This document shows positions 1 through 6,041 of a stretch of DNA of 6,060 bases, piece by piece. The DNA comes from PR03 sp031362725 (lineage in GTDB: Bacteria > Myxococcota_A > UBA9160 > PR03), in contig JANLTC010000332.1 in assembly GCA_031362725.1 (NCBI GenBank), positions 1-6,060 on the forward strand, read 5' to 3'. Both the position numbers and the translations under genes were made by a program. Under the pieces are notes generated by a model. The model did no database searches, was not told the origin of the DNA, and was given only the letters and a program-made list of their open reading frames with translations. The number at the start of each line of letters is the position of its first letter. Positions within the stretch are counted from its first letter, which is position 1.

Positions 1-1116
1 GGCAACGTGCTGTCGGTCGGCTTCTACAAGAGCGCGAAGGCCGGTCGCCGCGATTTCGCGAGCAGCTTCGGCGACAGCGACTTCGGCCCGCTGCGCAAGG
101 GCGCACTGCCGGGCAACCTGCTGCCGGATTTCATCACGACCGCGAACGAGCCGGTGCGCGCGCTCTTCGTCGTCGCGGGCAACCCGCTGCTGTCGATCGG
201 CGGCGAAGCGCGCTTGCGCGAAGCCTTTGGCCAACTCGAGCTGCTCGTCTGTGTCGATCTCTACCGCAACGCGACCGGTGAGTACGCCGATTGGTTGCTG
301 CCCGCGACCGACATGTTCGAACGCGCCGACATCAACATCACCGGGCTCGGGTTGCAGCACGAACCTTGGGTGCAATGGACGGATGCTGTGGTTGCGCCGC
401 GCGGCGAGCGCCGCGAGGAGTGGTGGATCTTCGGCAAGCTCGCGCAGGCGCTGGGGCTGAAGTCGCCGTTCGACGGCGCCGGCACGGCGGATCAGTGGTC
501 GCGCATCGACCACATGCTCCGCAGCCGAGGTCTCACGCTCGACGAGTTGCGCAAGCTGCCGCACGGCGCCGCCTTCGAGGACGGTCTCGACGCGGGCTCG
601 TTCTTCGACGAGCACCTGCAGACGCCCGACCACAAAGTGGATTGCTGCCCGCCGGCGTTCGCCGAAGCGCTGCTCCGTGCCGAAACGATCTTCGCCGAAG
701 AGGCGGGTGAGGGCGCCGCGAGGCTGAAGCTGATCACGCGCCGCGATCCGTTCATGCACAACTCGTGGTACGCGAACCTGCCGGCGATGAAGCGCGGCGC
801 GCGCGATCGCAACCGGCTCGCGGTGCATCCCGACGACCTGCGCGCGCGCGGGCTCGAAGCTGGCGCGGTCGTTCGCTTGTGGAACGAGCACGGCGCGGTC
901 GAGGTCGAGGTCGAGAGCGACGACGGTCTCGTGCCCGGCGTGGTCGCGCTGACACACGGTTGGGGCAACCAGCGTACGCCCGGCATGCGCGTCGCGCAGC
1001 GAACGCCCGGCGTGAACGCCAACGCGCTGCTGCCGACGGGGCAGGGCAGCTTCGAGCCGCTATCGAGTCAGGCTTTCATGACCGGCGTGCCGGTGGAAAT
1101 CGCAGCGATTTCCTGA
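1..1116 (+). CDS. Molybdopterin-dependent oxidoreductase, C-terminal part (5' end outside window)
   Basis: Open from the first base in frame 1 to a TGA at 1114-1116, so the window holds about 371 C-terminal residues of a protein that in this family is usually 650 residues or more. The sequence shows the MopB fold: a VAGNPL motif (GNP at 178-186) typical of the cofactor-binding Rossmann-like domain; YADWLLPATDMFERAD (about 283-330), the usual segment that follows it; and, from about 721, a C-terminal molybdopterin dinucleotide-binding domain with HNSW (757-768), a VHPDDLRARGL stretch and HGWGNQ (955-972). Enzymes of this superfamily use a bis-pterin Mo or W cofactor for two-electron redox reactions such as those of formate dehydrogenase, nitrate reductase and related enzymes. 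The N-terminal Fe-S and active-site ligand region is missing here, so substrate and subfamily cannot be assigned. It is the only + strand gene and converges on the HEPN gene. Superfamily call firm, subfamily unknown. Confidence 0.9.
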   Translation, partial: GNVLSVGFYKSAKAGRRDFASSFGDSDFGPLRKGALPGNLLPDFITTANEPVRALFVVAGNPLLSIGGEARLREAFGQLELLVCVDLYRNATGEYADWLLPATDMFERADINITGLGLQHEPWVQWTDAVVAPRGERREEWWIFGKLAQALGLKSPFDGAGTADQWSRIDHMLRSRGLTLDELRKLPHGAAFEDGLDAGSFFDEHLQTPDHKVDCCPPAFAEALLRAETIFAEEAGEGAARLKLITRRDPFMHNSWYANLPAMKRGARDRNRLAVHPDDLRARGLEAGAVVRLWNEHGAVEVEVESDDGLVPGVVALTHGWGNQRTPGMRVAQRTPGVNANALLPTGQGSFEPLSSQAFMTGVPVEIAAIS

Positions 1117-1153
1117 CCGCGGTCGCCGCAGGAAGCGCCCGCAGGCTGCCTGG

Positions 1154-1546
1154 CTATCCGCCGAGTTTCGTCCCGACCTGGTCGATCACCCGCGCCGAAA
1201 GTCCGAGTGCGCGATCCGAGTCGGCGCGCGTGTACGCGTCCGCTGGGATTCCGCCGGGCAGTCCGTTCGGGTAACGCGTCGGGATGTAGTACTGATCCAG
1301 CGCCGCGGCCTCGCGGCCGAGTTCGGCGAACAGCGGGTCGTGGACTCCCGCGTCATGGCAGAGTTCCGCTACCGAGTGGCCCCAGACGGACTCTGCGCCC
1401 TGCGCGAACAGGCACGACTTCAGCGCCTTCCCGGCCGCCTGCTGAGAAAGGAAACACGCGAGGTTCCACCGCTCGCCCGCCGCTGAATAGCGGGCGTCGT
1501 CGAGATCGCGGCGGGCCTGCTCAAGCCAGCGGGCGGCTTCGGTCAT
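1154..1546 (-). CDS. HEPN domain-containing protein (partner of nucleotidyltransferase)
   Basis: A 130-residue all-helical protein of the HEPN family (Pfam PF05168 type). Family features seen are WLEQARRDLDDARY (7-20), CFLSQQAAGKALKSCL (31-46), the WGHSVAEL segment around His57, and LDQYYIPTRYPNGLPGG (83-99), a signature stretch of these proteins. The ATG at 1546 is chosen because GAGGTG lies four bases upstream and because the domain begins right there; the frame stays open upstream, but that part only shadows the neighbouring gene. The first 26 bases overlap the end of the nucleotidyltransferase gene, so the two are very likely translationally coupled. HEPN-MNT pairs are known as toxin-antitoxin or related modules, in some of which HEPN is an RNase silenced by AMPylation. 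Here no R-x(4-6)-H motif occurs anywhere, so RNase activity is doubtful. Function beyond partnership with the nucleotidyltransferase is inference. Confidence 0.88.
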   Translation of the reverse strand: MTEAARWLEQARRDLDDARYSAAGERWNLACFLSQQAAGKALKSCLFAQGAESVWGHSVAELCHDAGVHDPLFAELGREAAALDQYYIPTRYPNGLPGGIPADAYTRADSDRALGLSARVIDQVGTKLGG

Positions 1547-1877
1547 AGAGCACCTCGCCGTCGCGCAATGCGGCGCGCACGAAACTCGATGTCTGCTGCG
1601 CCATCGCCAGTTCCTCTGGCGTGTAGACCAGCAAGTCGACCGCGATTCGAGGCGCGATCCGGCGATACAGCTCGTTGATACGGGCCGCTGGCGGGCGGCA
1701 GTCGTGGCGCACGACGAGCAGGTCGAGATCGCTCGTCGAGCCGACATCGCCGCGCGCGGTCGAACCGAACAGGATCACCCGTTCCGTGTCGGCGTCGATC
1801 AACCGCGGCAACATCTCGCGAAGCTCTTCGCGAAGGCGCTTCAAGCGGTTCGATTGCGAGGGATAGCGCGCAGCCAT
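1521..1877 (-). CDS. Minimal nucleotidyltransferase (MNT, DNA polymerase beta superfamily)
   Basis: A 118-residue protein with the complete active-site pattern of minimal nucleotidyltransferases: VILFGSTARGDVGSTSDLDLLV, in which Gly38-Ser39 is followed after ten residues by Asp50-x-Asp52, and a third acidic residue at Asp81 in RIAVDLLVY. The three carboxylates would bind two metal ions for transfer of a nucleotide from NTP, so the enzyme should be active. The helix at residues 10-25 is rich in Arg and Glu, as is common at the N terminus of these proteins. Start: ATG at 1877 with AAGG about five bases upstream. It overlaps the downstream HEPN gene by 26 bases. In characterised MntA-HepT pairs the nucleotidyltransferase is the antitoxin and AMPylates a tyrosine of the HEPN toxin; whether that holds here is unknown because the HEPN partner lacks the usual motif. 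The Dps gene ends 38 bases upstream. Confidence 0.9.
   Translation of the reverse strand: MAARYPSQSNRLKRLREELREMLPRLIDADTERVILFGSTARGDVGSTSDLDLLVVRHDCRPPAARINELYRRIAPRIAVDLLVYTPEELAMAQQTSSFVRAALRDGEVLYDRSRPLA
1551..1556 (-). promoter_or_regulatory. Ribosome binding site of the HEPN gene
   Basis: GAGGTG on the - strand, four bases before the ATG at 1546 and inside the 3' end of the nucleotidyltransferase gene. It decides the start: the same frame is open further upstream, but no comparable site supports a longer protein. Confidence 0.6.
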
Positions 1878-1915
1878 GCTGCCCTTGTATCACGAGGGCG
1901 GGGCCGCCGCACCTT

Positions 1916-2386
1916 CTACTCGAGATGACTGCGCAGCATCCAGGCGTTCTTCTGCGCGATGTCCATGCGCCGCGTCGCGAGGTCGGCGCTGGCCTGATCG
2001 CCCGCCGCGTCGGCAGCTTCGAAGAGCGCCTGCGCGGCGGCTGAGACGATGCCGTTGTCGGCGACCAGTTCGCGGATCATCGCCACCGCCTTCGGCACGC
2101 CGCGCGGGTCCGACACATGCGAGAGCTTCGCGAACTCCGCGTACGAGCCGGGCGCCGGCTCGCCGAGCGCGCGGATGCGTTCGGCGATCTCGTCCACCGC
2201 GAGCGACAGCTCGGTGTACTGCGTCATGAACAGGCCGTGGAGCGTGGTGAACATCGGTCCCGTGACGTTCCAGTGGTAGTTGTGCGTCTTCAGGTACAGC
2301 GTGTAGCTATCGGCGAGCAGCCGCGACGACGCGCGTACCACCGCGCTGGTGCCGTGACTCTTCGCCTTCTTGATCTTCTTGGGCAT
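1916..2386 (-). CDS. dps: Dps family protein (DNA-binding ferritin-like protein)
   Basis: A 156-residue protein matching Dps in length and sequence. Dps assembles into a 12-subunit shell that oxidises Fe(II), often with hydrogen peroxide, stores iron and in many species binds and protects DNA. The inter-subunit ferroxidase ligands are all in place: His38 (in YHWNVTG), His50 (TLHGLF), Asp65 and Glu69 (VDEIAERIRALG). Their spacing of 12, 15 and 4 is identical to that of classical Dps proteins, and Trp39 follows the first His as usual. The N terminus, MPKKIKKAKS, carries five lysines in its first nine residues and resembles the basic tails that bind DNA in E. coli Dps. The ATG at 2386 is fixed by GAGGAG seven bases upstream and by the family length; the frame is open far upstream, but there it shadows the EAL gene. 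Likely induced by oxidative stress or in stationary phase, although I see no operator. Confidence 0.93.
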   Translation of the reverse strand: MPKKIKKAKSHGTSAVVRASSRLLADSYTLYLKTHNYHWNVTGPMFTTLHGLFMTQYTELSLAVDEIAERIRALGEPAPGSYAEFAKLSHVSDPRGVPKAVAMIRELVADNGIVSAAAQALFEAADAAGDQASADLATRRMDIAQKNAWMLRSHLE

Positions 2387-2393
2387 GTCGCTT

Positions 2394-2399
2394 CTCCTC
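2394..2399 (-). promoter_or_regulatory. Strong ribosome binding site of dps
   Basis: GAGGAG on the - strand, seven bases before the dps ATG. It is the best Shine-Dalgarno match in the window. It picks the ATG at 2386 over the much longer open frame and fits a protein that is made in quantity. Confidence 0.75.
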
Positions 2400-2411
2400 G
2401 GTTGGGCGACG

Positions 2412-2441
2412 AGCATAGACGCGGAAGCAAACGCGGTCGAA
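2412..2441 (-). promoter_or_regulatory. Possible sigma-70-like promoter for dps
   Basis: In the 125-base gap between the EAL gene and dps, the - strand reads TTCGAC, 18 bases, then TATGCT, ending 25 bases before the dps start codon. Both hexamers are imperfect matches to TTGACA and TATAAT, and promoters of GC-rich bacteria are hard to call by eye. The gap itself and the strong ribosome binding site suggest that dps can be transcribed apart from the gene upstream. Confidence 0.25.
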
Positions 2442-2511
2442 CGACTGGTCGCTCGCGCATCGAGCTGCACGAAGGCGAGCAAGGCGAGTGCGCGCGCCGC
2501 GCCGCGGGGAT

Positions 2512-5178
2512 CTAGCCGCTTGCGTGAATTCCGAGTCGAGTGGCGAAGGCGCTCGGGTCCATCGGGCGACCGAGGTGATAGCCCTGTCCGTAGGCGCAGC
2601 CGTTGCTTCGCAGGTTCTCGAGCTGCGCTGCTTCCTCGATCCCTTCGGCCACTGCTGCCATGCCCAGACACTCCGCCATGTGGAGAATGTTGTGGGCGAG
2701 GAGATGCTCGCTGTCGGCCTTCACCTCGGACACGAACGCTCTGTCGATCTTCAGGTAGTCCACGGCGAATCGCGTCAGGTAAGCGAGCGAGCAATAGCCC
2801 GTACCGAAGTCGTCCAGTGCGATGCGTACACCGAGTGCGCGCAATTTCTCGAGGATCGCGGCGGTAGCGTCCGGGTCGTTCATCATCGCCGTCTCGGTGA
2901 TCTCGACGATCAGCAGATCGGGCGCGAGTCGTGCATCGGCGAGCGCGGACACGATGCGGTCGGGCAACGATGCGTCGCGCAGCTGAACCGCCGACACGTT
3001 CACGTTGATGGTCACGGGCGCTCCCCCGCGTTGCCACCCGGCAGCGTCATGGCAAGCCCGCTCGAGCACCCACTGGCCGATCTCCGCGATGCGACCCGAC
3101 TGCTCGGCGATTGGTATGAAGTCCGCCGGCGAGACGAGGCCGCGCGTCGGATGCTGCCAACGCAACAACGCCTCGGCGCCCTTGATGCGGCCCGAACGCA
3201 GCTCCACGATCGGCTGATAGACGAGCGTGAGCTGCTGCTCCTCGATCGCGCGGTCGAGATCGGCGCGCAATGCGATGCGTTCGGCCGCCGCTCTCTTCAT
3301 CGCCGGGTCGAAGACCTGATAGCTGCCGCGCCCGGCCGCCTTCGCCTCGTACATCGCGATGTCGGCGTGCTGGATCAGGTCGTGCGCCGTATCGCTGATT
3401 CCTGCGAGCGCCACGCCAGCGCTGCCGCGCACCGCGAGTTCGAGGCCTCCGGCACGGAGCGGCGCGGTGAACAGCGCGAGAATGCGCTCGGTCGCCTCGA
3501 GCACTTCCGAGACGCCGGAGCGATTTTCGAAGAGGATTGCGAACTCGTCGCCGCCGAGTCTCGCAACGGTGTCGCCACTCTGGACGCAGGCGAGGAGCCG
3601 GGCGCCGACCACGCCGAGCAGCTCATCGCCGGCGGCATGCCCGAGCCCGTCGTTCACCTGCTTGAAGTCGTCGAGATCGAGGAAGACGACGGCGAGGTCG
3701 CCCGCGGGCCGGTCGCCGCAAGCGGAGTGCGTAGCGAGCCGGTAGGCGAGCGAAGACCCAGCGGAGCGGACGCGGAGCGAGTGCTCGACGCGATCGAGAA
3801 AAAGCGCGCGGTTCGCAAGTCCCGTGAGCGAGTCGTGGAAGGCCTGTTCCGTCAGTTCGGCTTCGAGGCGCTTTCGGTCCGTGATGTCGCGTAGCGTGAG
3901 CACGCGCTCGCCGATTGCGGCGTGCCCGATCAGGTTCGCGGCGATCGCCTGGCACTGACGCTCGGCTCCGTCCGCCCGCCGGATCGTGGATTCGAAGTCG
4001 AGGGTTGCGCCCGTCGGGAGCGCCGCGCTTCGTTCGAGTTGCGAGCGCGCCACTTCGGCATCACGCGCTGCGAAAAGCGTCGTGACGGAATGTCCAACGA
4101 GGTCGCTCGGACGGTGACCCCAGACCGAGAAGAGCGCGGGGCTCGCGTAGCTCACGCGCAACTCGCGATCGATCATCAGGATCCCGTCAGAGGAGTGCTC
4201 GACGAGCGCCGCAAACCGCTCGCGGCCGCGCTCGTCCGCGAGGTGTCGGACGCTCGTGAAGAGGCCAGCGATCCGCACCATCACCAGCGCCACGATCGCA
4301 ATACCGAGACCACCCAGCACGAGGGCGGCGGTACCGGTCTGTGGTACACCGCGTAGATGTTGCACGGCCGAAGCGATGAGCGGGACCAGCACGCTCGCGC
4401 CCAGTACCAAGACGCGGCGGACGCCGACGTAGCGGAGCGCGCTCGCGCTGGTGCGGGCCAGCCGATCCGGACTGATGGCCGCGAGACCCCAGCAGCCATA
4501 GGCCGCCATCATCAGGAGGTCGCCGAGCCGACCGAACTCGGTACCGCCGCCGGTCTCGATCATCGACTCGCCGCCGTCCAGCGCCACCAGACCTCCCGCA
4601 CCGAGATACAGAAACAGGTAGGCCGGCGGGCGCACGCGAAGCGAGAAACCAAGCCGTGTCAGTACCGCCAGCAGCACGACGTCCAACCCGAGTTGGATCA
4701 CCAACTCCGCCTGCTTGGCGACTTCCATCTCAGTAGAACGAGCAGCGGGCTCGACGACGAAGAGCCAGCCGAGCGTCGCGGCCGCGAGCGCGACCGCCGT
4801 CGAGTCGATGATCCCCGTGCGGTCGCCGATCGGAGCCACGCGAAGCGTCGTTCGCCAGAGACCGAACGTGAGAATCACGAACGAGACCGCCTCCAGATAC
4901 TCACCGGGTCCTGGGAAGGTCTCGAGCTCGAACACATCCTCGGCGAACCAATAGAGCTCCGCAGCGAACAACGTGCCGAAGCCCACCGTGAAGATTCCCC
5001 ATGCCGTCGAGCTGGGCTCCCCGCGGAGCCAGCGCCCGAGCAGGAGGGCGAGACTCCATCCGGGTACCAACAGATAGGCGAGCTCGCGAAGGTTCTCGGT
5101 GGGCGCGTAGATGCGCGCGGCCAGTAGCAGCGGCAGAACCGCGACTGCCCAGCGCACGCGAGAGCTGCTCGATGCCAT
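2512..5178 (-). CDS. Membrane-anchored PAS-GGDEF-EAL cyclic di-GMP regulatory protein
   Basis: An 888-residue protein. Residues 11-306 contain about ten hydrophobic segments (roughly 11-23, 32-48, 58-78, 96-108, 123-142, 157-176, 185-202, 217-237, 253-275, 281-306), an integral-membrane sensor region I cannot assign to a named family. A PAS domain follows (about 318-436, ending LRDITDRKRLEAEL), then GGDEF (DSLTGLANR at 449, metal-binding Asp501 in LDLDDF, exact GGDEF at 542-546), then EAL (YQPIV at 654, EALLRW at 669, Asn727, Glu759, DDFGTG at 789-794, Lys810, Glu845, QGY at 865). GGDEF domains make cyclic di-GMP and EAL domains break it down to pGpG. All EAL catalytic residues I can check are present, so phosphodiesterase activity is likely; the synthase motif is also intact. 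Oddities are an extra ~17 residues at about 475-491 and Gln533 replacing the I-site Arg. The start is uncertain: ATG at 5178 lies just before the first membrane segment but lacks a Shine-Dalgarno; 5232 and 5328 are alternatives. Confidence 0.92.
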   Translation of the reverse strand: MASSSSRVRWAVAVLPLLLAARIYAPTENLRELAYLLVPGWSLALLLGRWLRGEPSSTAWGIFTVGFGTLFAAELYWFAEDVFELETFPGPGEYLEAVSFVILTFGLWRTTLRVAPIGDRTGIIDSTAVALAAATLGWLFVVEPAARSTEMEVAKQAELVIQLGLDVVLLAVLTRLGFSLRVRPPAYLFLYLGAGGLVALDGGESMIETGGGTEFGRLGDLLMMAAYGCWGLAAISPDRLARTSASALRYVGVRRVLVLGASVLVPLIASAVQHLRGVPQTGTAALVLGGLGIAIVALVMVRIAGLFTSVRHLADERGRERFAALVEHSSDGILMIDRELRVSYASPALFSVWGHRPSDLVGHSVTTLFAARDAEVARSQLERSAALPTGATLDFESTIRRADGAERQCQAIAANLIGHAAIGERVLTLRDITDRKRLEAELTEQAFHDSLTGLANRALFLDRVEHSLRVRSAGSSLAYRLATHSACGDRPAGDLAVVFLDLDDFKQVNDGLGHAAGDELLGVVGARLLACVQSGDTVARLGGDEFAILFENRSGVSEVLEATERILALFTAPLRAGGLELAVRGSAGVALAGISDTAHDLIQHADIAMYEAKAAGRGSYQVFDPAMKRAAAERIALRADLDRAIEEQQLTLVYQPIVELRSGRIKGAEALLRWQHPTRGLVSPADFIPIAEQSGRIAEIGQWVLERACHDAAGWQRGGAPVTINVNVSAVQLRDASLPDRIVSALADARLAPDLLIVEITETAMMNDPDATAAILEKLRALGVRIALDDFGTGYCSLAYLTRFAVDYLKIDRAFVSEVKADSEHLLAHNILHMAECLGMAAVAEGIEEAAQLENLRSNGCAYGQGYHLGRPMDPSAFATRLGIHASG
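3729..3759 (-). repeat. Copy of the right-end repeat family embedded in the GGDEF coding sequence
   Basis: On the coding (-) strand this segment reads GGGTCT, one base, CGCTCGC, five bases, GGCTCGCTACGC. The first right-end repeat (from 5824, + strand) has the same three blocks in the same order, separated by three and four bases, so 25 of about 31 bases agree. It encodes residues 474-484 of the cyclic di-GMP protein, within a stretch that ordinary GGDEF domains lack. That it arose by insertion of a repeat is inference. Confidence 0.55.
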
Positions 5179-5287
5179 CGGGGAGGTATCGAAGATCGGC
5201 GCCCGATGCTTGAGGTGCTGGCTGGACCGCATCTCACGAATCCACGTTGAGCTGGGCGCGAGACGCAGAAGCGCGGAGATGGAGGGG

Positions 5288-5776
5288 CTAGAACAGCAGG
5301 ATCTCCGCTTCGAGCATCGCGAGATCAATCACGCCCACCGCGTTGTGGCCCGGCAGATGACCCGCGCACTCGCCGGGATTGAAGACGAGCCGCCCGCCGC
5401 TGCAGTCGATCGTGCGCCGGTGGGTGTGACCGTGCAGCGCGATCTCGTGTGTCGCCCGCTGCGCATCGGTGAGATCGCGCGGATCGTGCACCACGACGAT
5501 GCGCCGCTCCGCCCAGACGAGTTCGAGCGGCGGATCGCAGAGCGTCATCGAGTAGCGCGTCGCTGCCGCTTCGAGCGCCGCGCGCTCTCCCGCATCGTTG
5601 TTGCCGAAGACGCCGTGCAGCGGCGCATCGAGTCGCGCCAGCACCTCGAGCGTCCTCGCCTGCGTGATGTCGCCGGTGTGCACGACGCGCTCGACGCCGG
5701 CGCGGTTCAGCAGCTCGACGATGCGGGCGACGTTGGGCAGGTGGTTGTGCGTGTCGGAGACGATGCCTATGCGCAC
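5288..5776 (-). CDS. YfcE/MJ0936-type metallophosphoesterase
   Basis: A 162-residue calcineurin-like phosphoesterase of the small YfcE/MJ0936 class. The di-metal site motifs appear in order: SDTHNH (Asp8, His10), HTGDI (Asp36), GVFGNND (Asn59), VVVHDP (His97) and LHGHTH (His117, His119), followed by FNPGE (132-136). Enzymes of this class hydrolyse phosphodiesters with Mn or similar metals; the natural substrate is unknown for most. Two small departures are noted: the fifth motif reads His-Asp where His-Gly is more common, and the closing motif is NPGE rather than NPGS. Start: GTG at 5776, with GGAGC about six bases upstream and the SDTH motif at its usual distance from the N terminus. It has no signal peptide and should be cytoplasmic. 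It is the first of five - strand genes; the cyclic di-GMP gene starts 109 bases on, and the repeats lie directly upstream. Confidence 0.9.
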   Translation of the reverse strand: MRIGIVSDTHNHLPNVARIVELLNRAGVERVVHTGDITQARTLEVLARLDAPLHGVFGNNDAGERAALEAAATRYSMTLCDPPLELVWAERRIVVVHDPRDLTDAQRATHEIALHGHTHRRTIDCSGGRLVFNPGECAGHLPGHNAVGVIDLAMLEAEILLF

Positions 5777-5815
5777 GGGAGCTCCGGTCTCTCGGCGTAG
5801 CCAGCATGACCGCGA

Positions 5816-5861
5816 GCCTTATGGGGTCTCGCCGCTCGCTGTTGGCTCGCTACGCGGGAAA
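5816..5861 (+). repeat. Right-end repeat, copy 1
   Basis: A 46-base unit beginning GCCTTATGG and ending CTCGCTACGCGGGAAA. The 35-base core (5827-5861) contains GCTCGCT twice, five bases apart, and is identical in copy 3 and one base longer than in copy 2. It is flanked on the left by the upstream region of the phosphoesterase gene, whose start codon is 39 bases away. Confidence 0.85.
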
Positions 5862-5906
5862 AGGGGCCGCGCGCTTTGCTCGGTGCTGCGAGCTTTGCGG
5901 GAAGCG

Positions 5907-5949
5907 GCCTTGTGATCTCGCCGCTCGCTGGCGCTCGCTACGCGGGAAA
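5907..5949 (+). repeat. Right-end repeat, copy 2
   Basis: A 43-base unit beginning GCCTTGTG. Its 34-base core (5916-5949) has GC where copies 1 and 3 have TTG between the two GCTCGC halves and is otherwise identical. It starts 89 bases after copy 1, measured between cores. Confidence 0.85.
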
Positions 5950-5996
5950 CGGGCTTGTTGCCTCGCAGTTGCGGGGTGCTTTGTTCGCGACGGCGG

Positions 5997-6041
5997 GCCT
6001 TATGGATCTCGCCGCTCGCTGTTGGCTCGCTACGCGGGAAA
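5997..6041 (+). repeat. Right-end repeat, copy 3
   Basis: A 45-base unit beginning GCCTTATGG, with a core (6007-6041) identical to that of copy 1 and starting 91 bases after the core of copy 2. The bases after it (6042-6060) resemble those after copy 2, so the repeated unit extends beyond the core; the window ends inside it. Confidence 0.85.

Noticed and set aside
1117..1153. Bidirectional terminator between the converging genes
   Set aside because: CAGGCTGCCTG is the only short inverted repeat, with a stem of about four pairs and no T-rich run on either side; not enough to call a terminator.
1474..1496. Perfect 7-base inverted repeat (CGCCCGC, nine bases, GCGGGCG)
   Set aside because: It lies within the HEPN coding sequence, and such short GC palindromes are expected by chance in DNA of this composition.
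1547..1747. Upstream extension of the HEPN frame to 197 codons
   Set aside because: It overlaps the catalytic part of the nucleotidyltransferase gene and reads as Arg/Ser/Thr-rich shadow sequence; the HEPN domain begins at the ATG with the GAGGTG site.
2461..2511. Possible terminator after the GGDEF-EAL gene
   Set aside because: GC-rich but made of alternating GC and direct repeats of GGCGAG, with no clean stem-loop and no T run.
2387..3037. Upstream extension of the dps frame to 373 codons
   Set aside because: The extension overlaps the EAL gene in another frame, is Arg/Ser-rich and unlike any Dps; the ATG at 2386 has GAGGAG and gives the family length.
2488..3894. Long + strand open frame (468 codons) opposite the EAL and GGDEF domains
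   Set aside because: It is antisense to a gene with clear catalytic motifs, its translation is rich in Arg, Glu and Val without any domain I recognise, and long antisense frames are expected at this GC content.
4357..5127. 256-codon + strand frame opposite the membrane region of the GGDEF-EAL protein
   Set aside because: Low-complexity Arg/Gln/Glu-rich translation typical of the complement of hydrophobic coding sequence; no ribosome binding site or domain.
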